A stretch of DNA of 64,000 nt. Source: CAYLHS01 sp964496205 (GTDB lineage: Bacteria; Actinomycetota; Acidimicrobiia; Spongiisociales; UBA4744). The position numbers and the translations under genes were made by a program. The stretch spans positions 11,586 through 75,585 of the forward strand of contig CAZBXV010000004.1 in NCBI GenBank assembly GCA_964496205.1, in the 5' to 3' direction. Each line of letters begins with the position of its first letter. Positions within the stretch are counted from its first letter, which is position 1. Below, one piece after another: positions 16,141 through 25,439 of this stretch. The notes under the pieces were generated by a model. That model had not been told where the DNA came from. It did no database searches and saw only the letters and a program-made list of their open reading frames with translations.

Positions 16141-16727
16141 AGCGACTCATCATCATCGGAGGCTCGGTAGCGATCGTGTTGATCGTGATCCTCGCCATTG
16201 TCTTCTTCGTTCGGCCGTATGTCTTCCACGGCACGGTCATTCAGTCGCCCGACCCGGCATACGACTTCACCCTCGAGGGGACCTCCGGGCCAGTGAGTCT
16301 GTCCGACTTCAGAGGCAAGGTTGTCGTCTTGTACTTCGGGTACACGTTCTGTCCCGATGTCTGTCCGGCAACGATGGCGGACCTGGCGAGGACAATGGAG
16401 GATCTGGGCAAGAGGGCCGGGGATGTGCAGGTCATCATGGTCTCTGTGGACCCGGGACGGGATACGCCGGAAACGGTCGAGAAGTACGTTCAGACGTTCG
16501 ATCCAAGCTTCATAGGCCTCACCGGCACGGAAGCGCAGATCGCAGAGACGGCATCCATGTACGGCATCTACTACTTCAAACACGAGGGTACGGCGGCGAC
16601 CGGCTACCTGATCGATCACACCGCCTCGATGATGGTGATCAATCAGGACGGCCGCCTCAAACTGGTCCTCAGCTTCGGAACTCCGCCGGCCGACATCGCC
16701 GCCGACCTGAAACACATGATCAACTGA
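16137..16727 (+). CDS. SCO1/SenC-family copper chaperone, second
   Basis: A 196-residue SCO1 protein with an N-terminal helix (IIIGGSVAIVLIVILAIVFF) and the canonical signature YFGYTFCPDVCPATMADL, followed by VSVDPGRDTPE. The third ligand His is plausible in YLIDHTASMMVIN. This is the more canonical of the two tandem SCO1 proteins. The ATG at 16137 lies within the ATGA overlap with the previous stop. The PCuAC gene follows after 13 bases, so the three form a copper-assembly operon. Confidence 0.93.
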   Translation: MKRLIIIGGSVAIVLIVILAIVFFVRPYVFHGTVIQSPDPAYDFTLEGTSGPVSLSDFRGKVVVLYFGYTFCPDVCPATMADLARTMEDLGKRAGDVQVIMVSVDPGRDTPETVEKYVQTFDPSFIGLTGTEAQIAETASMYGIYYFKHEGTAATGYLIDHTASMMVINQDGRLKLVLSFGTPPADIAADLKHMIN

Positions 16728-16740
16728 AAGGGAGACACGG

Positions 16741-17157
16741 ATGAGGAAGGCACTCGTCGTTCTTCTGTTGACGCTGACAGCATGTGCGTCGCAGGGACTG
16801 ATGGTGACCGATCTGTGGGCGCGACCGTCGCCCCAGATGGCCACCAACGCGGCGTTCTACATGGTGATCGAGAACGGGACGGACCAGGCGGAGGAACTCA
16901 TGTCCGCCAATTCGTCCGCCTGCGGCGTCACCGAACTGCACGAGATGTACGACATGGGCGAGGGTGTCATGGGCATGCGGCCTGTCGAGGGGATCGAGAT
17001 TCCGGCGGGAGAGACGGTGACGCTTCAGCCGGGTGGCCTCCACGTCATGTGCATCAACCGGCTGGAGGACTTCACGGCAGGTCAGATCATCCCGCTCACC
17101 CTCAGCTTCAAGAACGCCGGCACGCTCGAGTACGACGTCACCGTCCGCGAGAACTGA
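16741..17157 (+). CDS. PCu(A)C copper chaperone lipoprotein
   Basis: A 138-residue exported protein with a lipobox (LTLTACAS) and a compact cupredoxin-like fold. The metal-binding pattern is present: HEMYDMGEGVMGM followed about 30 residues later by PGGLHVMCI, matching the H(M)x10Mx21HxM signature. PCuAC proteins pass copper to SCO1 or directly to CuA of oxidase subunit II. It has a GGGAG ribosome site. Its stop shares one base with the mobA start (TGATG). Confidence 0.92.
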   Translation: MRKALVVLLLTLTACASQGLMVTDLWARPSPQMATNAAFYMVIENGTDQAEELMSANSSACGVTELHEMYDMGEGVMGMRPVEGIEIPAGETVTLQPGGLHVMCINRLEDFTAGQIIPLTLSFKNAGTLEYDVTVREN

Positions 17158-17729
17158 TGGCTGTCGGTGTCATCCTCGCGGGTGGCACATCGAGGCGAAT
17201 GGGGATCGACAAGGCCGTCGTCGACGTAGCAGGACGACCGATGATCGAATGGGTGGCCGATGCGCTCATGGCTGTGTGCGACTCGGTGATCGTCGCCGGC
17301 AGAGACGGGCTCCTTTCCGGGCTTCAGTGCTTTCCCGATGGTCGGCCGTCGGTGCGCGGACCACTCGCAGGCTTGGCGACGGGGTTGGCACTGGGGGGTG
17401 ATCGTGTGCTCGTCCTGGGTGTCGACCAGCCCTTCGTCGAGGTGCGAACCCTCGAACGACTTCTCGCACTGCCAGGTTCGATGCCCGTCGTCCCAATCGA
17501 TGAGCAGCGGCAGGTGACGTGTGCCGTGTACCCGGCGGCCCTTCTGCCAGAAGCCGAGCGGGAGACAAAGGTGGGTGGCTCGATTCAGTCTCTGCTCGAC
17601 AGGGTGAGGCACCGATCCGTCATTCGCGAGGAGTGGACGGATTGGGGCGAGGACGGGCGTTCGTGGTTCAGCGTGGACACGCCAGAGGATCTGGCTGTGG
17701 GCCTCGCGCGATGGGGACCGCCAGGGTGA
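17157..17729 (+). CDS. mobA: Molybdenum cofactor guanylyltransferase
   Basis: A 190-residue nucleotidyltransferase that adds GMP to molybdopterin. The N-terminal GTP loop VILAGGTSRRMGIDKA is canonical, followed by PLAGLATGL and LGVDQPFVE, the latter in place of the usual D-x-P. The C-terminal FSVDTPEDL is also typical. It starts on the last base of the PCuAC stop, so it is co-translated with the copper genes, and it converges on moaA. Which molybdoenzyme uses the cofactor is not visible here. Confidence 0.9.
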   Translation: MAVGVILAGGTSRRMGIDKAVVDVAGRPMIEWVADALMAVCDSVIVAGRDGLLSGLQCFPDGRPSVRGPLAGLATGLALGGDRVLVLGVDQPFVEVRTLERLLALPGSMPVVPIDEQRQVTCAVYPAALLPEAERETKVGGSIQSLLDRVRHRSVIREEWTDWGEDGRSWFSVDTPEDLAVGLARWGPPG

Positions 17730-17925
17730 CGACTGGCTTCGTTGGTGAGTACCGCCCCTTCGGTCGACTCCACCTCCCTGTGAGCCTCGCCCAGGACCCC
17801 CTCCGGCCCTGCGGGCCACGTCCCCTAATGCCGCTTCGCTGAGGGAGGGGACCTGTCGCCCTGGGATCTCGCTGTGACGGTGGCCGTGTTCTGGCTGGAG
17901 ACTGGCTCCTGGAGATTCGGCGGCG
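17730..17925. repeat. GC-rich intergenic repeat element
   Basis: The gap between mobA and moaA has a block beginning GGCTTCGTTGGTGAGTACCG and a GC-rich core. Bases 17787-17805 are an exact reverse complement of 59397-59415, and the TTCGTTGGTG start recurs at 47167. Near 17894 it carries GGCTGGAGACTGG, the same unit seen in other gaps. No gene is seen. Confidence 0.6.
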
Positions 17926-18924
17926 TCAGCCGCCGATGTAGCTCATCTCTACCTTTGGGAGACCTTCGGTGGCCGAGGCGCGAAGCTCCGAGTAACGATC
18001 ATCGCGGTGCTCCCACACCGATCGGATGTGTTCGCTCAGCTCGTCGTCCGTCGTATCCGACCGCAGCAATTCCTTCAGGTCATACCCGGACGTCGCGAAT
18101 AGGCACGTGAACAGAGATCCGTCGGCCGAGATCCGCGCCCTCGTGCAATCCCCGCAGAACGGCTGGGTCACCGAAGCAATCACGCCGACCTCGCCTCCGC
18201 CGTCCGCGTATCGGAATCGTCGCGCGACCTCACCCGGATACAGAGGCGGCAGAGGTTCGACAGGGAACGCGGCGTTGAGGGTTTCGATGATCTCACTGGC
18301 AGGAACGACGTCGTCGAGACGCCACCCGTTCGTGCGACCCACATCCATATATTCGATGAACCGGACGATGTGGCCTGTGCCTCGGAACGCGTTCGCCATC
18401 TCGACGATCGTTTGGTCGTTCACGCCCTTCTTCACGACCGCGTTCACCTTGATGGGTCCGAGACCCGCTTCGTGGGCGGCGTTGATGCCTTCCAGCACCC
18501 GGGCAACCGGGAAATCGACATCATTCATCGATCGGAACACGGCGTCATCGAGCGAGTCGAGACTCACCGACACCCGATCGAGCCCCGCCTCGGCGAGCGC
18601 CCCGGCCTTGCGTCCCAATAGCGAGCCGTTGGTGGTGAGCGTCAGCTCGTCGACCAAACCGTGCAACATCCCGATGAGTTCTTCGAGGTCTCGCCTCAGA
18701 AGCGGCTCACCGCCCGTGATACGCACCTTTCGAACACCGAGCCCTGCGAAAACCCTGACGAGACGCTCGATCTCCTCGAAGTCCAGGAGGGCATCCCGGG
18801 AGAGGAACTCCCACTCGCGGTTGAAGATCTCTTTGGGCATGCAGTACGTGCAACGGAAGTTGCAGCGGTCCGTCACCGAGATGCGCAGATCGCGAAGAGG
18901 ACGGTGAAAGAGGTCTTGGCTCAC
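17926..18924 (-). CDS. moaA: GTP 3',8-cyclase (molybdenum cofactor biosynthesis)
   Basis: A 332-residue radical-SAM enzyme that carries out the first step of molybdopterin synthesis together with MoaC. The N-terminal cluster motif is CNFRCTYCMP, followed by RITGGEPLLRRDL. A second C-terminal 4Fe-4S site is indicated by QPFCGDCTRARISADG and a later Cys in LFTCLF. The chain ends in GG, as in functional MoaA. It starts at a GTG overlapping the stop of the upstream gene (GTGA), which ties it to the nuo operon transcript. Confidence 0.95.
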   Translation of the reverse strand: MSQDLFHRPLRDLRISVTDRCNFRCTYCMPKEIFNREWEFLSRDALLDFEEIERLVRVFAGLGVRKVRITGGEPLLRRDLEELIGMLHGLVDELTLTTNGSLLGRKAGALAEAGLDRVSVSLDSLDDAVFRSMNDVDFPVARVLEGINAAHEAGLGPIKVNAVVKKGVNDQTIVEMANAFRGTGHIVRFIEYMDVGRTNGWRLDDVVPASEIIETLNAAFPVEPLPPLYPGEVARRFRYADGGGEVGVIASVTQPFCGDCTRARISADGSLFTCLFATSGYDLKELLRSDTTDDELSEHIRSVWEHRDDRYSELRASATEGLPKVEMSYIGG

Positions 18925-20207
18925 TCGTACATCGTAGAGGACGGCCCGATTTCGGTGGCGGGGTTCGAAGAACTCTCCCCCGCATCGACAGGTTCCCCGT
19001 CGACTGTGTCCTCTTCAACGACCGGGCCATGCTCCCCAGCGAACAGCGCAGTCGCCCATGCGCCCAATCCGGCACATGCGGTCAGGATCAGCATGAGGAT
19101 TCCAAGTCCAGGAACGAAGAGCAACGCAAGCCAGATGACGGCCGCAACGAGGAAGCTCGCCTGACCGCTTCGCTTCCACCCGAGCAACCGTCCGCCGACA
19201 GCCGTCAGCACGGGAACCGGTGAGAGCAGAACCCCAACGCCGATCAGGCCAAGAATCGTCACCGCGATCGGACCGCCTATGAGCAGCGCAGGCAGAGCCA
19301 GTTCGGGCGACGCGGTGACCGCTCCTACAAACCCGATGCCGATGATGAGTGGTGGCAGCACAGCGCCGGCGATTCCGATCACAAATGTCCTGAACGGAGC
19401 GCGCCGCAGCGAAGCCACCGCTCGATCGAGACCCTTCGGAGCCGCCCAGAACATGAGCAGGCCGATGAGCAGCATCATGACGACACCGACGAGCTTGGTG
19501 AGCATCCACACCGCTTCGACACGGACGTTCGGACGCACCGGCTCACGGTGAACGATCTGCCGGCCGACAGTGACACCGCTGCCTATCACCGCATCCTGGG
19601 AGGAGCGATACCCGAGGGTCCCGCCGACGACAGTCCCCGACATCACGTTCATACGGTTGACGGTCAGGTCGACGTCGCCTTCGATCGTGCCTCCCAGGTC
19701 TGCAATCCCAATCGATTGCCCCCCGAGATCGCGACCAATGGTGCCGGTCGCGTCCAGGTTGACGCACCACGCCAGCACATCGCGACCAACGCTTCCCGAG
19801 ACGGTCACGCTCGAAGCTCCGGCAACGAGATCCTGTCCAACGTCACCCGTAACGGTGACCGAGCCACCGGTCGCTCGAACCGACCCGTCAACGGTGCCTT
19901 CGATCACCACCGAAGAGGCGGCTGCCGTGACACTCCCTGTCACGTGTCCGGTAATCAGCACGTCCTGTGTTGCGAAGGCAAGCACATCACCGTCAACGGT
20001 TCCCTCGATCACGACCCGATACCCGACCGCATAGAGATCCTCCGGGACGACGTCCCCACTCTGGATCAGCACCAGATTGGCCGCAGCGCGATCGGCCATA
20101 ACGGCGGGTGGCTGAAGGGCGGCGCTTGCAGGTGCTGCGAGGAGAACCAGCAACGCGACCACGAGAGGCAGCATGAGAGATGGTCGAAGCTTCATGTTCG
20201 TCACCAT
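18921..20207 (-). CDS. Bactofilin-like repeat protein with membrane domain
   Basis: A 428-residue protein. After a signal sequence (LPLVVALLVLLAAPASA), residues about 45-200 form short beta repeats of the polymer-forming type, such as VVIEGTVDGDVLAF, VLITGHVTGSVTA, VVIEGTVDGSVRA and VTVTGDVGQDLVAG. At least four hydrophobic segments follow, then an acidic Ser-rich tail. The repeat part would lie outside the cytoplasm, unlike classical bactofilins. It sits 17 bases after nuoN and overlaps moaA, so it is probably in the nuo transcript. The function is unknown. Met5 is an alternative start. Confidence 0.8.
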   Translation of the reverse strand: MVTNMKLRPSLMLPLVVALLVLLAAPASAALQPPAVMADRAAANLVLIQSGDVVPEDLYAVGYRVVIEGTVDGDVLAFATQDVLITGHVTGSVTAAASSVVIEGTVDGSVRATGGSVTVTGDVGQDLVAGASSVTVSGSVGRDVLAWCVNLDATGTIGRDLGGQSIGIADLGGTIEGDVDLTVNRMNVMSGTVVGGTLGYRSSQDAVIGSGVTVGRQIVHREPVRPNVRVEAVWMLTKLVGVVMMLLIGLLMFWAAPKGLDRAVASLRRAPFRTFVIGIAGAVLPPLIIGIGFVGAVTASPELALPALLIGGPIAVTILGLIGVGVLLSPVPVLTAVGGRLLGWKRSGQASFLVAAVIWLALLFVPGLGILMLILTACAGLGAWATALFAGEHGPVVEEDTVDGEPVDAGESSSNPATEIGPSSTMYE

Positions 20208-20223
20208 TCTGGGTTAGATGATC

Positions 20224-21696
20224 TCAGAACAGGAATGCTTGCCCTGCCAGTCTCAACAGCAACCCGGGGACAACCCCCAGGACAAGGGTGACAGCAACGG
20301 TGATGATCAACACCCAGCGAATGCCGGCCGGGATGGTGAGCGCGGCGCGGGCGGCACCCGGCGCTTCGGCGTGAACCGGTTCCTGCATGTACATGAGAAC
20401 GATCACCCGCAGGTAGAAGAAGAAACCGACCACAGAGGTGACCACCGCAAGGATGACCAGCCAGCCGAACCCGGCCGACCACGCGGCCGTGAAGGCCGCG
20501 AACTTGGCAACGAACCCAGACGTGAGCGGAACACCCGACATGGCGATCATGAAGAAAGCGAGCGAGCCGGCCAGGAGTGGCGACCGCTCCGACAGCCCCG
20601 TGTAGGAGCTGAGTGGGGACGACCCACCTTCCGGTCCGGCGATCGCGGCGACGACGGCGAACGCACCAATCACCTGCACTGCGTACACCGCCACGTAGAA
20701 CAGCATCGCGGTGATTCCCACATTGCCGGCTGTGAGCGCCGTCAGGATGAAGCCGGCGTGAGCGATCGAGGAGTAGGCGAGCATCCGTCTGATGTCTGTC
20801 TGAACGACGGCGAGCAGCATTCCGACGACGATCGAAATCGCCGCAAGCAGCGACAGGCCGGTCGCCCAATGCTGAGCGTAGGTCGAGAACCCGAAGGCCA
20901 GTATCCGGGCGAGCGCTGCGAACGCTCCCACCTTCGCAGCCGCCACCATGAAGCCAACGATCCCTGCAGGTGATCCCTGGTAGGCGTCAGGCGCCCACAC
21001 GTGGAATGGAGCGGCCGACACCTTGAACGCGACCCCAACGATCAGCAGCGCCATGCCGATGAGCACCACTCCCGGCTTGAGAAGGACATTCGCTGCGAGG
21101 AAGTCGTGGATGCCGTACATCGACAGCGACCCTGTCCCGGCAAACGCCAGGGCGGCGCCGTAGACGAACACGGCCGACGCAAACGACCCGAGGAGGAAAT
21201 ACTTGAGGGCCGCTTCGTCCGCAAGAAGCGTCTGCCTCGTGATCCCTGCGAGCACGTAGAGCGACATCGATGCAATCTCCAAGCCCACAAAGACCAGCAC
21301 GAGGTTCACGGACGTCGCCATGAGCATGAATCCGGCCGCGGCCATGAACACGAGCACGATGCCTTCTGCGCCGCGGCGTCCCAGCCGATCCATCATCCCC
21401 CACGCTGCTGCGAGTCCGAGCGCTGCAACTCCGACCAAAACAAACCCTGCATACGCCCCAAACGTGTCGATCGAGAGCATCCCCGAGAACGACAGGGTCG
21501 CTCCATCAACGACCGCAGAGTGCCACTGGAATCCGAGGACGACTCCAGTGGCTGCGAGCGTTGCCACCACGATCCACGCGTGCACCTTCATCGATGGTTT
21601 CCGGAAGACGTCGATCATCAACACCAGCACCGCGCCGAGTGTGAGGAGGATCTCAGGACCAATGGCCAGGTAGGAGATGTTCACCGAACTACTCAC
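20224..21696 (-). CDS. nuoN: NADH-quinone oxidoreductase subunit N
   Basis: A 490-residue antiporter-like proton-pumping subunit of complex I. Conserved elements include the Glu in VFVGLEIASMSLYVLAG, the Lys in FLLGSFASAVFVYG and its neighbourhood, AYSSIAHAGFILTAL, and SGVPLTSGFVAKFAAF. The GTG at 21696 is preferred because GGGAGGG lies seven bases upstream; it overlaps the nuoM stop by eight bases. It is the last nuo gene of the 14-gene operon. Confidence 0.93.
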   Translation of the reverse strand: MSSSVNISYLAIGPEILLTLGAVLVLMIDVFRKPSMKVHAWIVVATLAATGVVLGFQWHSAVVDGATLSFSGMLSIDTFGAYAGFVLVGVAALGLAAAWGMMDRLGRRGAEGIVLVFMAAAGFMLMATSVNLVLVFVGLEIASMSLYVLAGITRQTLLADEAALKYFLLGSFASAVFVYGAALAFAGTGSLSMYGIHDFLAANVLLKPGVVLIGMALLIVGVAFKVSAAPFHVWAPDAYQGSPAGIVGFMVAAAKVGAFAALARILAFGFSTYAQHWATGLSLLAAISIVVGMLLAVVQTDIRRMLAYSSIAHAGFILTALTAGNVGITAMLFYVAVYAVQVIGAFAVVAAIAGPEGGSSPLSSYTGLSERSPLLAGSLAFFMIAMSGVPLTSGFVAKFAAFTAAWSAGFGWLVILAVVTSVVGFFFYLRVIVLMYMQEPVHAEAPGAARAALTIPAGIRWVLIITVAVTLVLGVVPGLLLRLAGQAFLF

Positions 21697-23236
21697 CGCC
21701 GATCCCTCCCACCACATCGGCCAGGCGTCCCGGCGAAGGAACCTGGTAGGTCGTCACGCTCTGCACCCTGTCCAACACCGCCTCGGTCGATGGAGCGATC
21801 TTGTCGAGTGCGATCTTCGGATAGAGGCCAATCAGCAGCATCAACGCTGCAAGCACGGCCAGGATCGTCTTCTCTCGACCGTCGAGGTCGAGGAGCTTCT
21901 CGTTCTCCGGCTTCGTGACCGGTCCTGTGAAGACCCGCTCGTATGCCCACAACAGATAGACGGCGGCGAGAATCACGCCGCTGGCTGCGACGATCGCGTA
22001 CCACTTGAGCGTGATGAAGCTCCCCATGAGGATCAGGAACTCGCCAACAAAACCGTTGAGGGTCGGCAGTCCGATCGATGCGAACGCAGTGAACAGGAAG
22101 AAGCCCGCGAAGATTGGCATCACCTTCTGCAACCCTCCGAACTCGGAGATCTCCTTCGTATGACGTCGCTCATAGATCATGCCGACCAGAAGGAACAAGG
22201 CGCCGGTGGTGACACCGTGGTTGAACATCTGCACCACACCACCCTCGAGACCCTGTGATGTGAGGGCGAAGATGCCGAGGACGATGAAGCCGAGGTGGCT
22301 CACCGACGAGTAGGCAACGAGCTTCTTCAGGTTTGGCTGCACGATCGCGACCGCCGCCCCGTACACGATGCCGATCACCGCGAGCACGGCCATCACGGGG
22401 ACGAACTTGAGCGTCGCATTCGGGAACAACCCGAGGTTGAAGCGCAGGAGACCGTACGTGCCCATCTTCAGCAAGACGCCGGCAAGCATCACGGACCCTG
22501 CGGTCGGGGCCTCAACGTGTGCATCCGGCAGCCACGTATGGAACGGGAACATCGGCACCTTGATCGCGAACGCGATGGCGAACGCCGCAAACAGCCACAT
22601 CTCTGTATTCGGCGCCATGTTCAGGCTCAGCCAGCTCAGGTAGTCGAAGCTGGGTACGCCCCCGTTTTGATGTGCGTACATGAGCGCCATCGAAATGATG
22701 CCGGCCAGCATCAGCGCCGACCCGAACGCCGTGAACAAGAAGAACTTCACGGCCGCGTAGATGCGTCGTTCGGATCCCCAGATACCGATGATGAAGTACA
22801 TCGGGACGAGGATCACTTCGAAGAACACGAAGAACATGAACATGTCGAGACTGAGGAACACGCCCATCAGTCCACCTTCGAGCAGCAGGTTGAACACCAC
22901 GAACTGCTTCATGTTCTTGGAGATCGACGTCGACGCCGCCAACGAGATCGGCACAAGGATCGCCGTGAGGACCACCATCAGCAGCGAAATCCCGTCAACG
23001 CCAATGTGCCACGAGATGCCCCAGGGGGCATACCAGGTGTAGTCCTCGACGAATTGGAAGCCGGCGACGCCCGACTTGAAGACAACGAACAGGTAGATGG
23101 CGAGCACGACCGGAAGCATGCTCAACGCAATCCCGACGGGCAGAAACAGTTCCTTGCGGCGTGAAGGCAGCAGCGCGACGATCACGGCGGACGCGAAGGG
23201 AATCAGAATCAGTACGGTGAGAATCTGGAAGTCCAC
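21689..23236 (-). CDS. nuoM: NADH-quinone oxidoreductase subunit M
   Basis: A 515-residue antiporter-like membrane subunit of complex I. Visible signatures are FFVFFEVILVPMYFIIGIWG with the conserved Glu, KVPMFPFHTWLPDAHVEAPT, YSSVSHLGFIVLG and the late GLPTLNGFVGEFLIL. It begins two bases after the nuoL stop and overlaps nuoN at its own end. The length is normal for the family. Confidence 0.95.
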   Translation of the reverse strand: MDFQILTVLILIPFASAVIVALLPSRRKELFLPVGIALSMLPVVLAIYLFVVFKSGVAGFQFVEDYTWYAPWGISWHIGVDGISLLMVVLTAILVPISLAASTSISKNMKQFVVFNLLLEGGLMGVFLSLDMFMFFVFFEVILVPMYFIIGIWGSERRIYAAVKFFLFTAFGSALMLAGIISMALMYAHQNGGVPSFDYLSWLSLNMAPNTEMWLFAAFAIAFAIKVPMFPFHTWLPDAHVEAPTAGSVMLAGVLLKMGTYGLLRFNLGLFPNATLKFVPVMAVLAVIGIVYGAAVAIVQPNLKKLVAYSSVSHLGFIVLGIFALTSQGLEGGVVQMFNHGVTTGALFLLVGMIYERRHTKEISEFGGLQKVMPIFAGFFLFTAFASIGLPTLNGFVGEFLILMGSFITLKWYAIVAASGVILAAVYLLWAYERVFTGPVTKPENEKLLDLDGREKTILAVLAALMLLIGLYPKIALDKIAPSTEAVLDRVQSVTTYQVPSPGRLADVVGGIGGE

Positions 23237-23238
23237 CG

Positions 23239-25137
23239 CTACAGCCCTCCCGTACTCAGGAACCAGATGATGAGGCCTATCGCCCCAGCGGCGATCGTCA
23301 GCGCGTAGGTGCGGACATACCCGGTCTGCAACGGCCGCAACGATGCAGCAACTCTTCGCACGACCGCTCCGACGCCGTTGACGGCGCCGTCGACGATCCT
23401 CTTGTCAAAGACGAACGCCGAGAAGGCTGCCAGCAGTTTGCCGGGTGCGACCACCAGCGTTCCGTAGACATCGTCGATGTAGTAGGCGTGGCCCATGCGT
23501 CGCCATAGCGACGGAATGGTCGTGGTCCAGCGCTCTTCTGTGGCATCAGCGCGGTTGTACAACCGCCAAGCCACGAAGATGCCACCCAACGCGACGAGCA
23601 CCGAGATCCCGGAGAGTAGCCAGGCCATGCCTCCTGCGGGAGCTTCGGCGACATGGTCGAGGGCCGGTTCGAGGAAGTGTTCGAGGCCCGGTTTCCACGG
23701 GGTGTTGATGAACCCACCAAACGTCGCCAGGAACGCAAGCACCATGAGCGGAACAGTCATCGTCTTCGGTGCTTCGTGAGGGTGGATGCCCTCGTCCCAT
23801 CTCGGCTTGCCCAGGAAGATCAGCACGAACCACCGGGTCATGTAGAAAGCGGTGAGCGCGACCGCGGCGAGGCCGATCGCCCACAGGAAGATGTAGTAGC
23901 CGCCGCGTTCGAAGGTCTTGCCCAGGATGTCGTCCTTGGACCAGAAGCCGGCGAAGGGCGGTATACCGGAGATGGCCAGGGTCGCAACAGCCATGGTGAT
24001 GCCGGTCACCTTCATCTTGGACCAGAGTCCACCCATCTTGAAGATGTTCAGGTTGCCCGACATGCCATGCATGACTGCACCGGCTCCGAGGAAGAGCAAC
24101 GCCTTGAAGAACGCGTGCGTCATCAGGTGAAATACGCCGGCCACGTAGGCTGCCGACCCGACACCGAGAATCATGTAGCCGATCTGGCTGATCGTCGAGT
24201 ACGCGAGGATACGCTTGGCGTCTGTCTGTGCCATCGCGATGGTTGCCGCGTAGAACGCCGTGAACGCGCCGATCGTTGCGACCACCCCCGAAGCAACGGG
24301 GGAGAGCCCGTAGATCGCAGATGTTCTTGCGATCATGAACACGCCGGCGGTCACCATCGTTGCAGCATGGATCAATGCCGACACGGGTGAGGGGCCTTCC
24401 ATGGCGTCGGGCAGCCAGACGTACAGGGGCAGCTGGGCCGACTTGCCGGTGGCGCCAATCAGCAAGAGCAGGCCCACCGCCGTTGCGGCTCCTGCACCGA
24501 GCACCTTGCCCGGATCATTGAGGACCGTGCTGTATGACAGGGTGCCGAAGCTCGAAAAGATGATCATCAGCCCGATCAGGAAGCCGAAGTCGCCGATGCG
24601 GTTGACGATGAATGCCTTCTTGCCGGCCGCCGCCGCGCTGGGCTTGGTGTAGTAGAAGGAGATCAACAGGTAGGAGCACAGGCCGACCATCTCCCAGCCA
24701 ACGAACATCAGTCCAAAGTTGTTGGCGAGCACCAGTGTGAGCATCGACGTCACGAACAGATTGAGGTAGGTGAAGAAACGAGCGAACCGCTCATCCCCGT
24801 GCATGTAGCCGATCGAGTAGACGTGGATCAGGAAACCGACCCCGGTGACAATCAGCACCATGAACGCCGAGAGCGGATCCCAGAGCAGTTCGGCATTGGC
24901 TCCGACCGGTGACAGCCACTCGAAAACGGTCACGACATGATGCTCGGAGGTTCCCTGAAGCACCGGAATCGCCGCGAAGAGACCGGCAAGGAACGAGAGG
25001 CCCACCATCGTGGAACCGATGATCCCGGCCCACGGTTCTCCGATCTTGCGCCCGAAGAAGTGGAGGAACACGGCGCCGAGCGCTGGAAGAAGAATGACGA
25101 CCCAGATGTGGCTGATGAAGAAGTCGGCCATCGTCAT
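23239..25137 (-). CDS. nuoL: NADH-quinone oxidoreductase subunit L
   Basis: A 632-residue subunit, the distal antiporter-like pump of complex I with the long lateral helix. Motifs include MFVGWEMVGLCSYLLISFYY, LPDAMEGPSPVSALIHAATM, AYSTISQIGYMILG and IPPFAGFWSKDDI. The ATG at 25137 overlaps the nuoK stop by ATGA. The C-terminal part has a hydrophilic stretch and a final helix (TIAAGAIGLIIWFLSTGGL). Confidence 0.96.
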   Translation of the reverse strand: MTMADFFISHIWVVILLPALGAVFLHFFGRKIGEPWAGIIGSTMVGLSFLAGLFAAIPVLQGTSEHHVVTVFEWLSPVGANAELLWDPLSAFMVLIVTGVGFLIHVYSIGYMHGDERFARFFTYLNLFVTSMLTLVLANNFGLMFVGWEMVGLCSYLLISFYYTKPSAAAAGKKAFIVNRIGDFGFLIGLMIIFSSFGTLSYSTVLNDPGKVLGAGAATAVGLLLLIGATGKSAQLPLYVWLPDAMEGPSPVSALIHAATMVTAGVFMIARTSAIYGLSPVASGVVATIGAFTAFYAATIAMAQTDAKRILAYSTISQIGYMILGVGSAAYVAGVFHLMTHAFFKALLFLGAGAVMHGMSGNLNIFKMGGLWSKMKVTGITMAVATLAISGIPPFAGFWSKDDILGKTFERGGYYIFLWAIGLAAVALTAFYMTRWFVLIFLGKPRWDEGIHPHEAPKTMTVPLMVLAFLATFGGFINTPWKPGLEHFLEPALDHVAEAPAGGMAWLLSGISVLVALGGIFVAWRLYNRADATEERWTTTIPSLWRRMGHAYYIDDVYGTLVVAPGKLLAAFSAFVFDKRIVDGAVNGVGAVVRRVAASLRPLQTGYVRTYALTIAAGAIGLIIWFLSTGGL

Positions 25138-25439
25138 CCCTTCATCTCGTGGAGTTCGTCGACCGACGCGGTCTTGCGGTTGCGGAAGATCGCAACGATG
25201 ATCGCCAACCCGACGACGACTTCTGCGGCGGCGACGACGAGGACGAAGAACACGGCCAGTTGTCCGGCGAGGTCATGGAGCTGCTGGCCGGCGGCGATGA
25301 AGGTGAGGTTGACCGCATTGAGCATCAGCTCGATGCACATGAACATCACGACCGCATTGCGCCGGACGAGGATACCGATTGCGCCGATACCGAACAGGAC
25401 AGCAGCAAGGGTCATGTACCAGCCTGCGGTGACAGTCAT
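25134..25439 (-). CDS. nuoK: NADH-quinone oxidoreductase subunit K
   Basis: A 101-residue three-helix membrane subunit. The two conserved membrane glutamates are visible in FMCIELMLNAVNL and in VAAAEVVVGLAII. It starts at the ATG at 25439 inside the nuoJ stop overlap and ends overlapping nuoL. A longer in-frame reading upstream crosses nuoJ and is not real. Confidence 0.94.
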   Translation of the reverse strand: MTVTAGWYMTLAAVLFGIGAIGILVRRNAVVMFMCIELMLNAVNLTFIAAGQQLHDLAGQLAVFFVLVVAAAEVVVGLAIIVAIFRNRKTASVDELHEMKG

